From Flavobacterium psychrophilum (GTDB taxonomy: Bacteria > Bacteroidota > Bacteroidia > Flavobacteriales > Flavobacteriaceae), in assembly GCA_945897545.1 (NCBI GenBank), contig CAMDGJ010000037.1, forward strand, positions 1 to 16,255: a stretch of 16,255 bases of DNA, in the 5' to 3' direction. How positions within the stretch are numbered: the first letter of the stretch is position 1; the number at the start of each line of letters is the position of its first letter. Shown here piece by piece: positions 1-7,026 of the stretch. The notes below the pieces were generated by a model that ran no database searches, had not been told where the DNA came from, and saw nothing but the letters and a program-made list of their open reading frames with translations. The position numbers and the translations under genes were made by a program.

Positions 1-135
1 GGCAACAGCTCCATCACGGGTGTGACGAGCCTGACGGCCACCGCCGGCGCCATCAGCATCACCGGCAACATTACGGTCAATGGCAACACTACCCTGAAGG
101 CCGCTACCAGCATCACCATCAGCGGTGACAGCTAG
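1..135 (+). CDS. C-terminal end of GC-rich repeat-type surface protein (partial)
   Basis: Frame 1 is open from the window edge to a TAG at 133-135 and gives 44 residues made almost entirely of Gly, Thr, Ser, Ile, Ala, Val and Asn. The strand-turn pattern (AISITGNITVNGNTTLKAA and so on) resembles right-handed beta-helix passengers of filamentous haemagglutinin or autotransporter-type adhesins. It is about 61% GC with G/C-ending codons, quite unlike everything downstream. No start, anchor or sorting domain is visible. It could be the end of a transferred gene or foreign sequence joined in assembly. The family assignment rests on composition only. Confidence 0.4.
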   Translation, partial: GNSSITGVTSLTATAGAISITGNITVNGNTTLKAATSITISGDS

Positions 136-151
136 TGATTAGAAATAAACA

Positions 152-190
152 ACACGAAGGGATTGACTTCGTCAGTCGCTACGCTCGTGT
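152..190. repeat. nested inverted repeat after the GC-rich fragment
   Basis: ACACGA (152-157) pairs with TCGTGT (185-190), and an inner CGAAG/CTTCG pair lies within it. The structure falls just after the stop of the GC-rich fragment, at the compositional boundary. It could be a terminator-like stem, but no clear T-run follows directly. Nothing else is recognisable between 136 and 222. Confidence 0.25.
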
Positions 191-222
191 CATTTTGTAT
201 GTGAGTGGGGCAGGGATAATTT

Positions 223-558
223 CTATTTCAGAATTATCTTGAAATTTTTTGATTGATTTTCATTTGATAGATTTATTAAATATAATCCTTTTGAATTAGT
301 AGAAAAATCAATTTTATCCCCGGTAATGTTGGTTTTAATATTTTGACCGATGTTGTTTAAAATTGAGTAGGTGTAATTTTTGTTGTTTGGATTTGAAATA
401 TAAATATAATCCGTTGTTATGGATGGATAAACAATGATTTGGCTCAAAGCATTTTTTTTGATGCATTGTTTTAAGAAGTGAGAGGTCTTAAAAAATAAAC
501 AACAGAATAACAATTAGATAAAAAATATAAACAGTCGTTTTTATTTTTTATCGGACAT
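223..558 (-). pseudogene. remnant of T9SS-secreted protein: signal-peptide-like start fused to C-terminal sorting domain
   Basis: The last roughly 70 residues fit a type IX secretion system type A sorting domain: IIVYPS, then DYIYISN, YSILNNIGQNI, a GLYLINL strand and the terminal KNFKIILK. Such domains send cargo through the outer membrane and are normally found at the end of much larger proteins. Here almost nothing precedes the domain. Reading back in the same frame gives an ATG at 558, then MSDKK-stop-KRLFIFFI-stop-LLFCCLFF, so a signal-peptide-like hydrophobic stretch is broken by TAA codons at 541-543 and 514-516. An open frame from a TTG at 513 (96 aa) exists but has no credible start. 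The simplest reading is a secreted protein that lost its passenger and then decayed. Confidence 0.5.
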
Positions 559-584
559 CAATGATTTAAATTTTGAAGCGAATT

Positions 585-624
585 AAGAAATATAACAATT
601 TGAATTTGTTTTGTTATATTTCTT
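585..624. promoter_or_regulatory. perfect 14-bp inverted repeat over the gcdH promoter
   Basis: AAGAAATATAACAA (585-598) is the exact reverse complement of TTGTTATATTTCTT (611-624), with a 12-nt spacer. The spacer holds the candidate -33 element, and the right arm fills most of the gap to the -7 box at 629-636. A protein bound here would compete with RNA polymerase, so an operator is a reasonable inference. A role as a hairpin terminator is less likely because no T-run follows on either strand. Confidence 0.5.
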
Positions 625-636
625 TGTGTAAATTTG
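605..636 (+). promoter_or_regulatory. Bacteroidota-type promoter for glutaryl-CoA dehydrogenase
   Basis: TTTG at 605-608 is followed 20 bp later by TAAATTTG at 629-636. This matches the TTTG / TAnnTTTG pattern used by the primary sigma factor of this phylum. Transcription would start near 643, leaving a leader of about 90 nt before the ATG at 733. Confidence 0.55.
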
Positions 637-732
637 TAACATATATTTTTAAATTAACCTAGTTAATTGCTGATCAAAATAGTAGTGAAAATAAGCCGAT
701 ACCATATTTCAAAAAACAAATATTATCTAAAT

Positions 733-1911
733 ATGAAACCAGACTTATTTCAATCTCCAGATTATTACAACCTTGACGAATTATTGACAGACGAACATAA
801 ATTAGTTCGCGATTCAGCTCGTGAATGGGTAAAAAGAGAAGTTTCACCAATAATCGAAGAGTACGCTCAAAGAGCGGAATTCCCAAAACAAATTATTAAA
901 GGTTTAGCTAATATCGGTGCATTTGGTCCTTATATTCCAGAAGAATATGGCGGTGCTGGTTTGGATCATATTTCTTATGGTTTGATTATGCAGGAAATTG
1001 AAAGAGGAGATTCTGGAGTTCGATCTACAGCTTCGGTTCAATCTTCTTTGGTTATGTATCCTATTTGGAAATACGGAAACGAGGAACAACGGTTGAAATA
1101 TTTACCAAAGCTAGCTTCTGGAGAATTTATGGGTTGCTTTGGCTTGACCGAACCTAATTACGGCTCTGATCCAGGAAGTATGATTACTAATTTCAAGGAT
1201 ATGGGAAACCATTACCTTTTGAATGGTGCTAAAATGTGGATTTCGAATGCGCCTTTTGCTGATATTGCAATTGTATGGGCAAAAAATGAAGAGGGACGAA
1301 TTCACGGATTGATTGTAGAACGTGGAATGCCTGGATTTACAACTCCAGAAACGCATAATAAATGGTCGCTTCGTGCATCGGCAACTGGGGAATTAATTTT
1401 TGATAATGTGAAAGTGCCAAAAGAAAATTTATTACCAAACAAATCAGGACTTGGAGCGCCCTTGGGTTGTTTAGATTCGGCTCGTTATGGGATTGCTTGG
1501 GGAGCTATTGGCGCTGCAATGGATTGCTACGACACCGCTTTGCGTTATGCCAAAGAAAGAATTCAATTTGACAAACCTATTGCCGGAACGCAATTACAAC
1601 AGAAAAAATTAGCCAAAATGATTACCGAAATCACCAAAGCGCAATTGCTCACTTGGCGATTGGGAGTATTGAGAAATGAAGGAAAAGCCACGACTGCACA
1701 AATTTCGATGGCCAAAAGAAATAACGTAGATATGGCGATTCATATTGCCCGCGAAGCAAGACAAATGTTAGGCGGAATGGGAATTACTGGCGAATATTCG
1801 ATAATGCGTCATATGATGAATTTAGAATCAGTAATTACGTACGAAGGAACACACGATATCCATTTATTGATTACAGGAATGGACATCACGGGAATTCAAG
1901 CCTTCAAGTAA
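733..1911 (+). CDS. gcdH: glutaryl-CoA dehydrogenase (acyl-CoA dehydrogenase family)
   Basis: This 392-aa flavoprotein should oxidise and decarboxylate glutaryl-CoA to crotonyl-CoA in lysine/tryptophan breakdown. It aligns from memory with human GCDH along its whole length. The substrate-binding segment GVRSTASVQSSLVM contains the Arg (about R97) expected to hold the glutaryl carboxylate. GCFGLTEPNYGSDP and KMWISNAP are the flavin and substrate motifs, QLQQKKLA follows, and the catalytic Glu lies in TYEGTHDIH (about E371). The ATG at 733 fits the family length and the N-terminus MKPDLFQSPDYY. The longer frame from 667 uses a TTG and adds residues unlike the family. The gene has its own promoter and a strong terminator, so it is probably transcribed alone. 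Confidence 0.93.
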   Translation: MKPDLFQSPDYYNLDELLTDEHKLVRDSAREWVKREVSPIIEEYAQRAEFPKQIIKGLANIGAFGPYIPEEYGGAGLDHISYGLIMQEIERGDSGVRSTASVQSSLVMYPIWKYGNEEQRLKYLPKLASGEFMGCFGLTEPNYGSDPGSMITNFKDMGNHYLLNGAKMWISNAPFADIAIVWAKNEEGRIHGLIVERGMPGFTTPETHNKWSLRASATGELIFDNVKVPKENLLPNKSGLGAPLGCLDSARYGIAWGAIGAAMDCYDTALRYAKERIQFDKPIAGTQLQQKKLAKMITEITKAQLLTWRLGVLRNEGKATTAQISMAKRNNVDMAIHIAREARQMLGGMGITGEYSIMRHMMNLESVITYEGTHDIHLLITGMDITGIQAFK

Positions 1912-1949
1912 GGATAAACATCTATTAAACTATTCATAAAATCAATAGT

Positions 1950-1982
1950 AAAAGCTTCTTGGAAGCAAGAAGCTTTTATATT
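1950..1982 (+). terminator. intrinsic terminator after gcdH
   Basis: AAAAGCTTCTT (1950-1960) pairs perfectly with AAGAAGCTTTT (1967-1977) around a 6-nt loop, followed by ATATTTTT. It lies 38 nt after the gcdH stop. Confidence 0.85.
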
Positions 1983-2001
1983 TTTACAAAAAATTTCAAT
2001 A

Positions 2002-2784
2002 ATGAATATAGCAACTATAAACCATAAAATTCAACATCAAAAGGACCTATTATTACAGCATTCTCTGTATAACAAAGTAAAGACTATTGAGGACTTGAAT
2101 TGCTTTTTACAAAATCACGTTTATGCAGTTTGGGATTTTATGTCATTATTAAAAGCTTTGCAGTCTAAATTAACTTGCACAACAACGCCTTGGTTTGCCA
2201 CAGAAAATCCAGAAACAAGGTATTTGATAAATGAAATTGTCCTTGCAGAAGAATCTGATTTAACAATTGATGGCCGCCGCCAAAGCCATTTCGAAATGTA
2301 CATTGAAGCAATGAAGTTTTGTGGTGCAAATACAACTGATATTGAAATTTTCTTATCTGAAGTTAATTCGCTTCACAACATATTTGTTGCCATTAAAAAA
2401 AGCAATCTCCATCCAAATATCAAAGCCTTTTTAGACTTTACTTTCAGAGTAATTGACGAAGGAAAATCACATGAAATCGCTGCGGCTTTCACTTTTGGAA
2501 GAGAAGATTTAATACCTAGTATGTTCACTGTAATTTTGAAAAACTTTCAAGTTAATTTCCCCGAAACAGATTTGAGCAAACTAATTTATTATTTTGAAAG
2601 ACATATTGAACTAGACGCAGATGAACACGGTCCAATGGCTATGAAAATGATAACGGAACTTTGCGGTACCGATGTTCAAAAGTGGAATGAAGTGGAAGAA
2701 ATTTCTATTTTAGCTTTAGAAAGACGAATTGGATTATGGGATGCAATTGAAGAGCAAATTTTAATGAATATGGAACTGGCTTAA
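2002..2784 (+). CDS. DUF3050 family protein, probably heme-oxygenase-like fold
   Basis: This 260-aa soluble protein has the hallmarks of DUF3050 from end to end: HVYAVWDFMSLLKALQ (about 39-54), LTCTTTPW, INEIVLAEESD (76-86), SHFEMYIEAM (95-104), IAAAFTFGREDLIP (159-172) and YYFERHIELDADEHGPMA (196-213). The function of the family is not established to my knowledge. The all-helical pattern and the spread of His and acidic residues (E83/E84, H96, E168, H201, D205, H209) recall heme-oxygenase-like diiron proteins such as CADD, so metal binding is an inference. It has no signal peptide. It sits after the gcdH terminator and 41 nt before the SGNH lipoprotein gene, so those two may be co-transcribed. 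Confidence 0.85.
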   Translation: MNIATINHKIQHQKDLLLQHSLYNKVKTIEDLNCFLQNHVYAVWDFMSLLKALQSKLTCTTTPWFATENPETRYLINEIVLAEESDLTIDGRRQSHFEMYIEAMKFCGANTTDIEIFLSEVNSLHNIFVAIKKSNLHPNIKAFLDFTFRVIDEGKSHEIAAAFTFGREDLIPSMFTVILKNFQVNFPETDLSKLIYYFERHIELDADEHGPMAMKMITELCGTDVQKWNEVEEISILALERRIGLWDAIEEQILMNMELA

Positions 2785-2825
2785 TTCCTTAAAAAGAGAA
2801 AACGAAATGTAACACTAATTTTATA

Positions 2826-3569
2826 ATGGAAAAGCATTTTTTCAAAGTAGTGATTACCATGTTTTTGTTGTTTTTGACAGCTAGTTGCACTGTTGATAGT
2901 CCTGATGACATAGTCAGCGCAAAACCACTATCTGCGGGAACTGTTTCTATTCCAGTAGGCCAAACAATAGTTAAAGACATTAACTATTTAGCCCTTGGGG
3001 ATAGTTACAGCATTGGTCAAAGCGTTTGCGAAACCTGCAGATTTCCTGAACAACTGAGAAGGAGTCTTGGGAATGGAAATTCGTTAAATATTATTGCGCA
3101 AACAGGATGGACGACAACCAACTTAATTTCTGCAATAAGTAACCAAAATCCAACTCCAAATTATGATTTAGTTACGCTATTAATTGGGGTTAATAATCAA
3201 TATCAAAATATCACATTTTCTGTCTATGAAAAAGAATTTCCTGAACTGGTTAACAAAGCGATTACCCTTGGAAAAGGAGATAAAACCAATGTAATAGTAG
3301 TTTCAATTCCTGATTATGCTTATACTCCTTATGGGAAACAATACGGCAACCAATCGAAAATTTCTACAGAAATAGACAAGTATAATGCTTTTGCACAAAA
3401 GTATTGCTTCGCTAATAATATAGAATTTATAACGATTACGGATATTACGAGACAAAGTTTATTGAATCCTACCCTAGTTGCTCAAGATGGCTTACATCCT
3501 TCAGAACTAGCATATTCACTTTTTGTAGAACGAATTTTACCTAAAGCTAGAATTGCGTTGCAAAACTAG
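2826..3569 (+). CDS. SGNH/GDSL-type esterase lipoprotein
   Basis: This 247-aa protein starts with a lipoprotein signal (hydrophobic FFKVVITMFLLFL, lipobox LTASC, lipidated Cys at 21), so it is likely anchored in an outer or inner membrane leaflet. The mature part carries the SGNH blocks: ALGDSYS with the nucleophile Ser at about 60 (block I), a Gly in QTGWTT (block II), LLIGVNNQ with the Asn of block III, and QDGLHPSE near the end with catalytic Asp221 and His224 (block V). It should hydrolyse an ester, but the substrate cannot be told. A CETC pair at about 69-72 might form a disulphide. It follows the DUF3050 gene by 41 nt and converges on the nfu-like gene. Confidence 0.88.
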   Translation: MEKHFFKVVITMFLLFLTASCTVDSPDDIVSAKPLSAGTVSIPVGQTIVKDINYLALGDSYSIGQSVCETCRFPEQLRRSLGNGNSLNIIAQTGWTTTNLISAISNQNPTPNYDLVTLLIGVNNQYQNITFSVYEKEFPELVNKAITLGKGDKTNVIVVSIPDYAYTPYGKQYGNQSKISTEIDKYNAFAQKYCFANNIEFITITDITRQSLLNPTLVAQDGLHPSELAYSLFVERILPKARIALQN

Positions 3570-3621
3570 AAATACTGCTCAATAAGACAGCGTTTAGAAA
3601 TCAGAAATAGGGAGTAATTAT

Positions 3622-3861
3622 TTATTGGATATTGACAACAGTTTCTATTTGAGGCGCAAATTTTTTGATAGTAGTTTCCACACCAGCCCTTAATGTCATT
3701 TGATTCACACTACAGTGAGTACAAGCTCCTTCAAGGCGAACGGTTACGTGTTTATCCTCTTCAATAGAGATGAGTTTGATGTCACCACCGTCAGAATTTA
3801 AAAAGGGTCTAATTTCTTCTAGAGCTTTTAGAACGTTATCTTGTAATTCTTCTGTTGTCAT
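3622..3861 (-). CDS. NifU C-terminal (Nfu) domain iron-sulfur carrier
   Basis: This 79-aa protein consists of a single Nfu domain: VLKALEEIRPFLNSDGGDI at the start and RLEGACTHCSVNQMTL in the middle, with Cys47 and Cys50 forming the CxxC that holds a bridging [4Fe-4S] cluster between two subunits. Nfu proteins carry clusters from the assembly scaffold to target apoproteins. It lies 49 nt downstream of the Mrp-type ATPase gene on the same strand and is very likely in one operon with it, which supports a joint role in Fe-S delivery. It lacks the N-terminal scaffold and ferredoxin-like domains of full NifU. Confidence 0.9.
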   Translation of the reverse strand: MTTEELQDNVLKALEEIRPFLNSDGGDIKLISIEEDKHVTVRLEGACTHCSVNQMTLRAGVETTIKKFAPQIETVVNIQ

Positions 3862-3910
3862 TTTTATAAATTTAAAGATTTGAAAATAGGATCAATTTCA
3901 AATTAAATAA

Positions 3911-5047
3911 TTATTTTTTTACTGCTGCACAACCAGCCATTGTGGTTATTTTAACAGCTTCGGTAGCAGGCAAATTTGCGTTTCTACTTACTACTTCACG
4001 AACTACATTCCTTGTAATATCTTCGAAAACAGTCTCAATAACAGAGCCCGTTTGGAGTGCTGCAGGACGACCAAAATCTCCAGCTTCGCGAATAGATTGA
4101 ACGATTGGAACTTCACCCAAGAATGGAACATTTAAATCGTCTGCAAGATTTTTAGCTCCTTCTTTTCCAAAAATATAATATTTGTTTTCTGGTAGTTCTT
4201 CTGGTGTAAAATAAGCCATGTTTTCTATAATTCCAAGGACGGGAACATTTATCGCATCTGACATAAACATAGCAACTCCTTTTTTAGCATCGGCAAGAGC
4301 CACAGCTTGAGGAGTACTTACCACCACCACTCCAGTGATAGGCAAAGCTTGAACAATCGACAGATGGATGTCTCCCGTTCCTGGCGGTAAATCAAGAAGT
4401 AAAAAATCTAATTCGCCCCAATCAGCATCAAAAATCATTTGGTTTAATGCTTTTGAAGCCATTGGGCCTCTCCAAATTACGGCTTGGCTTGGTGAAGTAA
4501 AGAAACCAATAGAAAGCATTTTAACGTCATAACTTTCAATAGGTTTCATTTTTGATTTTCCGTCAACAACTGCAGAGAGTGGTTTAGCACTTTCTACATC
4601 AAACATTATAGGCATTGATGGTCCATAAATATCGGCATCAAGAATACCTACCGAAAACCCCATTTTAGCCAGTGTTACTGCCAAGTTTGCTGTAACGGTA
4701 GATTTACCAACTCCACCTTTGCCTGAAGCAACTGCAACAATATTTTTTATTCCGGGAATAGATTTTCCTTTTATTTCTGGGCTTTGAGGGTTTTGTGGAG
4801 TTTCAACTTTAACATTGATTTTTATTTTGGCATCAGGTGAAATTAATTCAAGAATGGTTTTTTTAATATCATCTTCGGCACGTTTTCTAATGTGCATTGC
4901 AGGAAGGTGTAACACTAAATCAACAACAACTTCGTCGCCAAAAGTGATTACATTAGCAATTGCTCCGCTTTCAACCATATTTTTTCCTTCTCCAGCAATA
5001 GTGATAGTTTCTAGAGCTTTAAGAATTTCTTTTCTATCTAATTTCAT
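3911..5047 (-). CDS. mrp: Mrp/ApbC/NBP35-family P-loop ATPase (iron-sulfur carrier)
   Basis: The protein is 378 aa from the ATG at 5047 (MKLDRKEIL); a TTG seven codons upstream is a less likely start. Residues 1-85 form a MIP18/DUF59 domain. The ATPase follows, with deviant Walker A GKGGVGKST at 109-117, DADIYGPSMP, and Walker B-like FLLLDLPPGTGD. Proteins of this family bind ATP and transfer Fe-S clusters in the cytosol. The CxxC that holds the cluster in enterobacterial ApbC is missing: after ENMAYF the chain reads TPEELPENKYYIFG with no Cys. Only a single Cys near the C-terminus (about 373) remains. An adjacent Nfu-type gene could supply cluster binding. The name mrp is by family, not by proven orthology. 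Confidence 0.9.
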   Translation of the reverse strand: MKLDRKEILKALETITIAGEGKNMVESGAIANVITFGDEVVVDLVLHLPAMHIRKRAEDDIKKTILELISPDAKIKINVKVETPQNPQSPEIKGKSIPGIKNIVAVASGKGGVGKSTVTANLAVTLAKMGFSVGILDADIYGPSMPIMFDVESAKPLSAVVDGKSKMKPIESYDVKMLSIGFFTSPSQAVIWRGPMASKALNQMIFDADWGELDFLLLDLPPGTGDIHLSIVQALPITGVVVVSTPQAVALADAKKGVAMFMSDAINVPVLGIIENMAYFTPEELPENKYYIFGKEGAKNLADDLNVPFLGEVPIVQSIREAGDFGRPAALQTGSVIETVFEDITRNVVREVVSRNANLPATEAVKITTMAGCAAVKK

Positions 5048-5128
5048 TTTTTTATTGAAAGGTTTCAATTGAATGTCAACTGAAATGTTATATTTATTTA
5101 AACTAAATCTATTTTAATTTCTTGTATG

Positions 5129-5136
5129 CAAATATA
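5129..5136 (-). promoter_or_regulatory. -7 promoter box for mrp-nfu
   Basis: The minus strand reads TATATTTG here, a full match to TAnnTTTG, about 80 nt before the mrp ATG. No good -33 TTTG is visible at the right distance, so the call rests on the -7 element and its position. Confidence 0.4.
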
Positions 5137-5229
5137 CTGTGAAAAGTTTTTATTATTCCGTTTTTAACTTGGATTTAATATAAAGTAAATTGCTTGGTTT
5201 TAGTGATTTATTTCATCATTATACCATAA

Positions 5230-5565
5230 TTATTCAACTTGAATCTCTGGTATCCAAAAGTGATTCTCCATATCTATAATTTGATTATCAACTACTTTTA
5301 TTCCTTCATTTTCTAGTAATTGTTGCATTAAATTAGTACCATCAAAATGGTGTTTACCCGTAAGTAATCCTTTTCTATTCACTACTCGATGTGCTGGTAC
5401 ATCTTCTATGTTATGGCAGGCATTCATCGCCCAACCCACCACTCGGGCTGATCGAGCAGTCCCTAATGCTTTTGCAATAGCACCATAAGAGGTTACTTTC
5501 CCATAGGGTATTTGTCTGGCGATACTGTAGACTCTTTCAAAAAAATTATCGTTCGTCTTTATCAT
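5230..5565 (-). CDS. alkyltransferase-like (ATL) DNA-binding protein, MGMT family without catalytic Cys
   Basis: This 111-aa protein is the DNA-binding domain of the O6-alkylguanine-DNA alkyltransferase family. IPYGKVTSYGAIAKALG is the helix-turn-helix segment, and SARVVGWAMNA carries the Arg (about R41) that pushes the damaged base out of the helix. The active site reads PAHRVV, with Ala58 where true transferases have the acceptor Cys (PCHRV). It therefore cannot accept alkyl groups. Known ATL proteins bind O6-alkylguanine and flag it for nucleotide excision repair. Its length and lack of an N-terminal domain also fit ATL. It begins 4 nt after the exporter gene stop, so the two are probably translated from one message. 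Confidence 0.9.
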   Translation of the reverse strand: MIKTNDNFFERVYSIARQIPYGKVTSYGAIAKALGTARSARVVGWAMNACHNIEDVPAHRVVNRKGLLTGKHHFDGTNLMQQLLENEGIKVVDNQIIDMENHFWIPEIQVE

Positions 5566-5569
5566 TGAA

Positions 5570-6250
5570 TTACCAATAATATTTTATGATATTTAGCAAA
5601 GTAATTATTGAAACCAGTCCCGTAATTGATCCAATAATAGTATTCATATTTTTTATGATAAAATCTCTTTTATCCTCTATCCTGTTGAAGAAGGAAATAT
5701 AAAAATAAAGGACAAGAAATGAACCTAATAAAACACCGTTGACAAAGATTAAAATCGAAGTTGTGTCAAAAGCAAATAGTTTATAGGAGGCTAAAGTAAT
5801 ACTTATAAAAACATAGTAAGGAATAGGAAAGAGGTTAAGAGCAGAAAGCAACATTCCTAGAAAAAACCTGTTAGTTTTACTGTTTTTTTTAAATTTTTTT
5901 GTTTTGTCTTTTGGTTTTTTGGCCAGCCATAAAAAATAAATAGTTAGTGTACTAAATATTCCAAATCCAATTTCTCGCAATAAAGTGACTAAATCTTGGC
6001 GGTGATTAATAATTTTCGCAAACAAAACGGCGAAAAAAGCTTGTATACAAATAATAAGAATCGCTCCTAAAACAAACCATAATGCATTCCGCTTTCCTTC
6101 TTTATGGTTTACCTTGGCGGCAGTCATATTAATTAATCCTGGTGGAATAATCCCTATAAATGCGCTAACAAAACCGAAAAAAATTGGAAGAATAATCCCG
6201 CTAACCTCCGTAGGGAGAATTTCTAATGAAACTTGAAATAGGTTTAACAT
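5570..6250 (-). CDS. LysE-type amino acid exporter family membrane protein
   Basis: This 226-aa membrane protein has about six hydrophobic spans (roughly 18-40, 56-80, 92-110, 128-155, 163-188, 203-222). A Lys-rich cytoplasmic loop, KKPKDKTKKFKKNSK, lies between spans three and four. The N-terminal GFVSAFIGIIPPGLINMTAA matches the PPGP-like signature region of the LysE/RhtB superfamily, which exports amino acids or similar small molecules. The substrate is unknown. The gene lies 32 nt after trmB and 4 nt before the ATL gene on the same strand. No functional link to either is evident beyond shared transcription. Confidence 0.75.
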   Translation of the reverse strand: MLNLFQVSLEILPTEVSGIILPIFFGFVSAFIGIIPPGLINMTAAKVNHKEGKRNALWFVLGAILIICIQAFFAVLFAKIINHRQDLVTLLREIGFGIFSTLTIYFLWLAKKPKDKTKKFKKNSKTNRFFLGMLLSALNLFPIPYYVFISITLASYKLFAFDTTSILIFVNGVLLGSFLVLYFYISFFNRIEDKRDFIIKNMNTIIGSITGLVSIITLLNIIKYYW

Positions 6251-6282
6251 ATTTATCCAAATTAATTATTCCCGTTCAGGGT

Positions 6283-6960
6283 TTAGGGGGCTATTTTAAA
6301 TCGAATATACGTAATTGCTTTGTTAGTTTCCAAATATTGTTTTTCGTAAAAGGTTTGAAACGCAGTAACCTCTTCAGGACTTCCTTCGTTTACATAAATA
6401 TTATGGTTGGCATACAATACTTCGTGTCCTTCACCGTGTAGCAATCCTAGCGTATAACCGTGCATAAATTCACTGTCGGTTTTCAGGTTGACAACTCCGT
6501 CTTTTTTGAGGATTTTTTTATACAATTGCAGAAACTCTGAATTGGTCATTCGGTGTTTGGTACGCTTGTATTTTATTTGAGGATCGGGAAATGTAATCCA
6601 AATCTCGTCCACTTCGTTTTCAGCAAAAACATGGTTGATTAATTCAATTTGGGTTCGAATGAAAGCCACATTATGCAGTCCTGTTTCCACGGCGGTTTTT
6701 GCGCCACGCCAAAAACGAGCACCTTTAATATCTATTCCTATGAAGTTTTTGTTGGGATATTTTTCGGCAAGGCCAACGGAATATTCTCCTTTTCCACAGC
6801 CTAATTCGAGTACTAATGGATTGTCGTTTTTGAAGAAATCAACGTTCCATTTTCCTTTGAGTGGAAATAAATCGCCTACTACTTCTTCTCTTGAAGGTTG
6901 AAAAACATTGTTGAATGTTTCGTTTTCCTTGAATCGCTTTAACTTATTTTTACTTCCCAC
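6283..6960 (-). CDS. trmB: tRNA (guanine-N7-)-methyltransferase
   Basis: This 225-aa enzyme transfers a methyl group from S-adenosylmethionine to N7 of G46 in the variable loop of tRNAs. The SAM-binding motif ELGCGKGEYSVGLAE lies at about 52-66, FIGIDIKGARFWRGAK at 73-88, and the family signature WITFPDPQIKYKRTKHRM at 121-138 contains the catalytic Asp. The C-terminal part (HNIYVNEGSPEE, TFYEKQYLE) matches TrmB. The start is GTG at 6960, giving MGSKNKLKRFKENETF, the usual N-terminus in this phylum. A -7 box sits just upstream. It is followed by the LysE-type gene and the ATL gene. Confidence 0.93.
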   Translation of the reverse strand: MGSKNKLKRFKENETFNNVFQPSREEVVGDLFPLKGKWNVDFFKNDNPLVLELGCGKGEYSVGLAEKYPNKNFIGIDIKGARFWRGAKTAVETGLHNVAFIRTQIELINHVFAENEVDEIWITFPDPQIKYKRTKHRMTNSEFLQLYKKILKKDGVVNLKTDSEFMHGYTLGLLHGEGHEVLYANHNIYVNEGSPEEVTAFQTFYEKQYLETNKAITYIRFKIAP

Positions 6961-6980
6961 GCTTTTATTGAATATTTTTG

Positions 6981-6988
6981 CAAAATTA
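6981..6988 (-). promoter_or_regulatory. -7 promoter box for trmB-exporter-ATL
   Basis: The minus strand reads TAATTTTG, matching TAnnTTTG, 20 nt before the GTG start of trmB. No convincing -33 TTTG is seen. It suggests trmB can be transcribed apart from the AsmA-like gene that ends 66 nt upstream of it. Confidence 0.35.
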
Positions 6989-7026
6989 GGGAATTTATTA
7001 GACGGAATTGCGCTGTTTTATAAATA

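Noticed and set aside
667..732. N-terminal extension of glutaryl-CoA dehydrogenase
   Set aside because: It begins with TTG and encodes residues unlike the family; the ATG at 733 gives the expected length.
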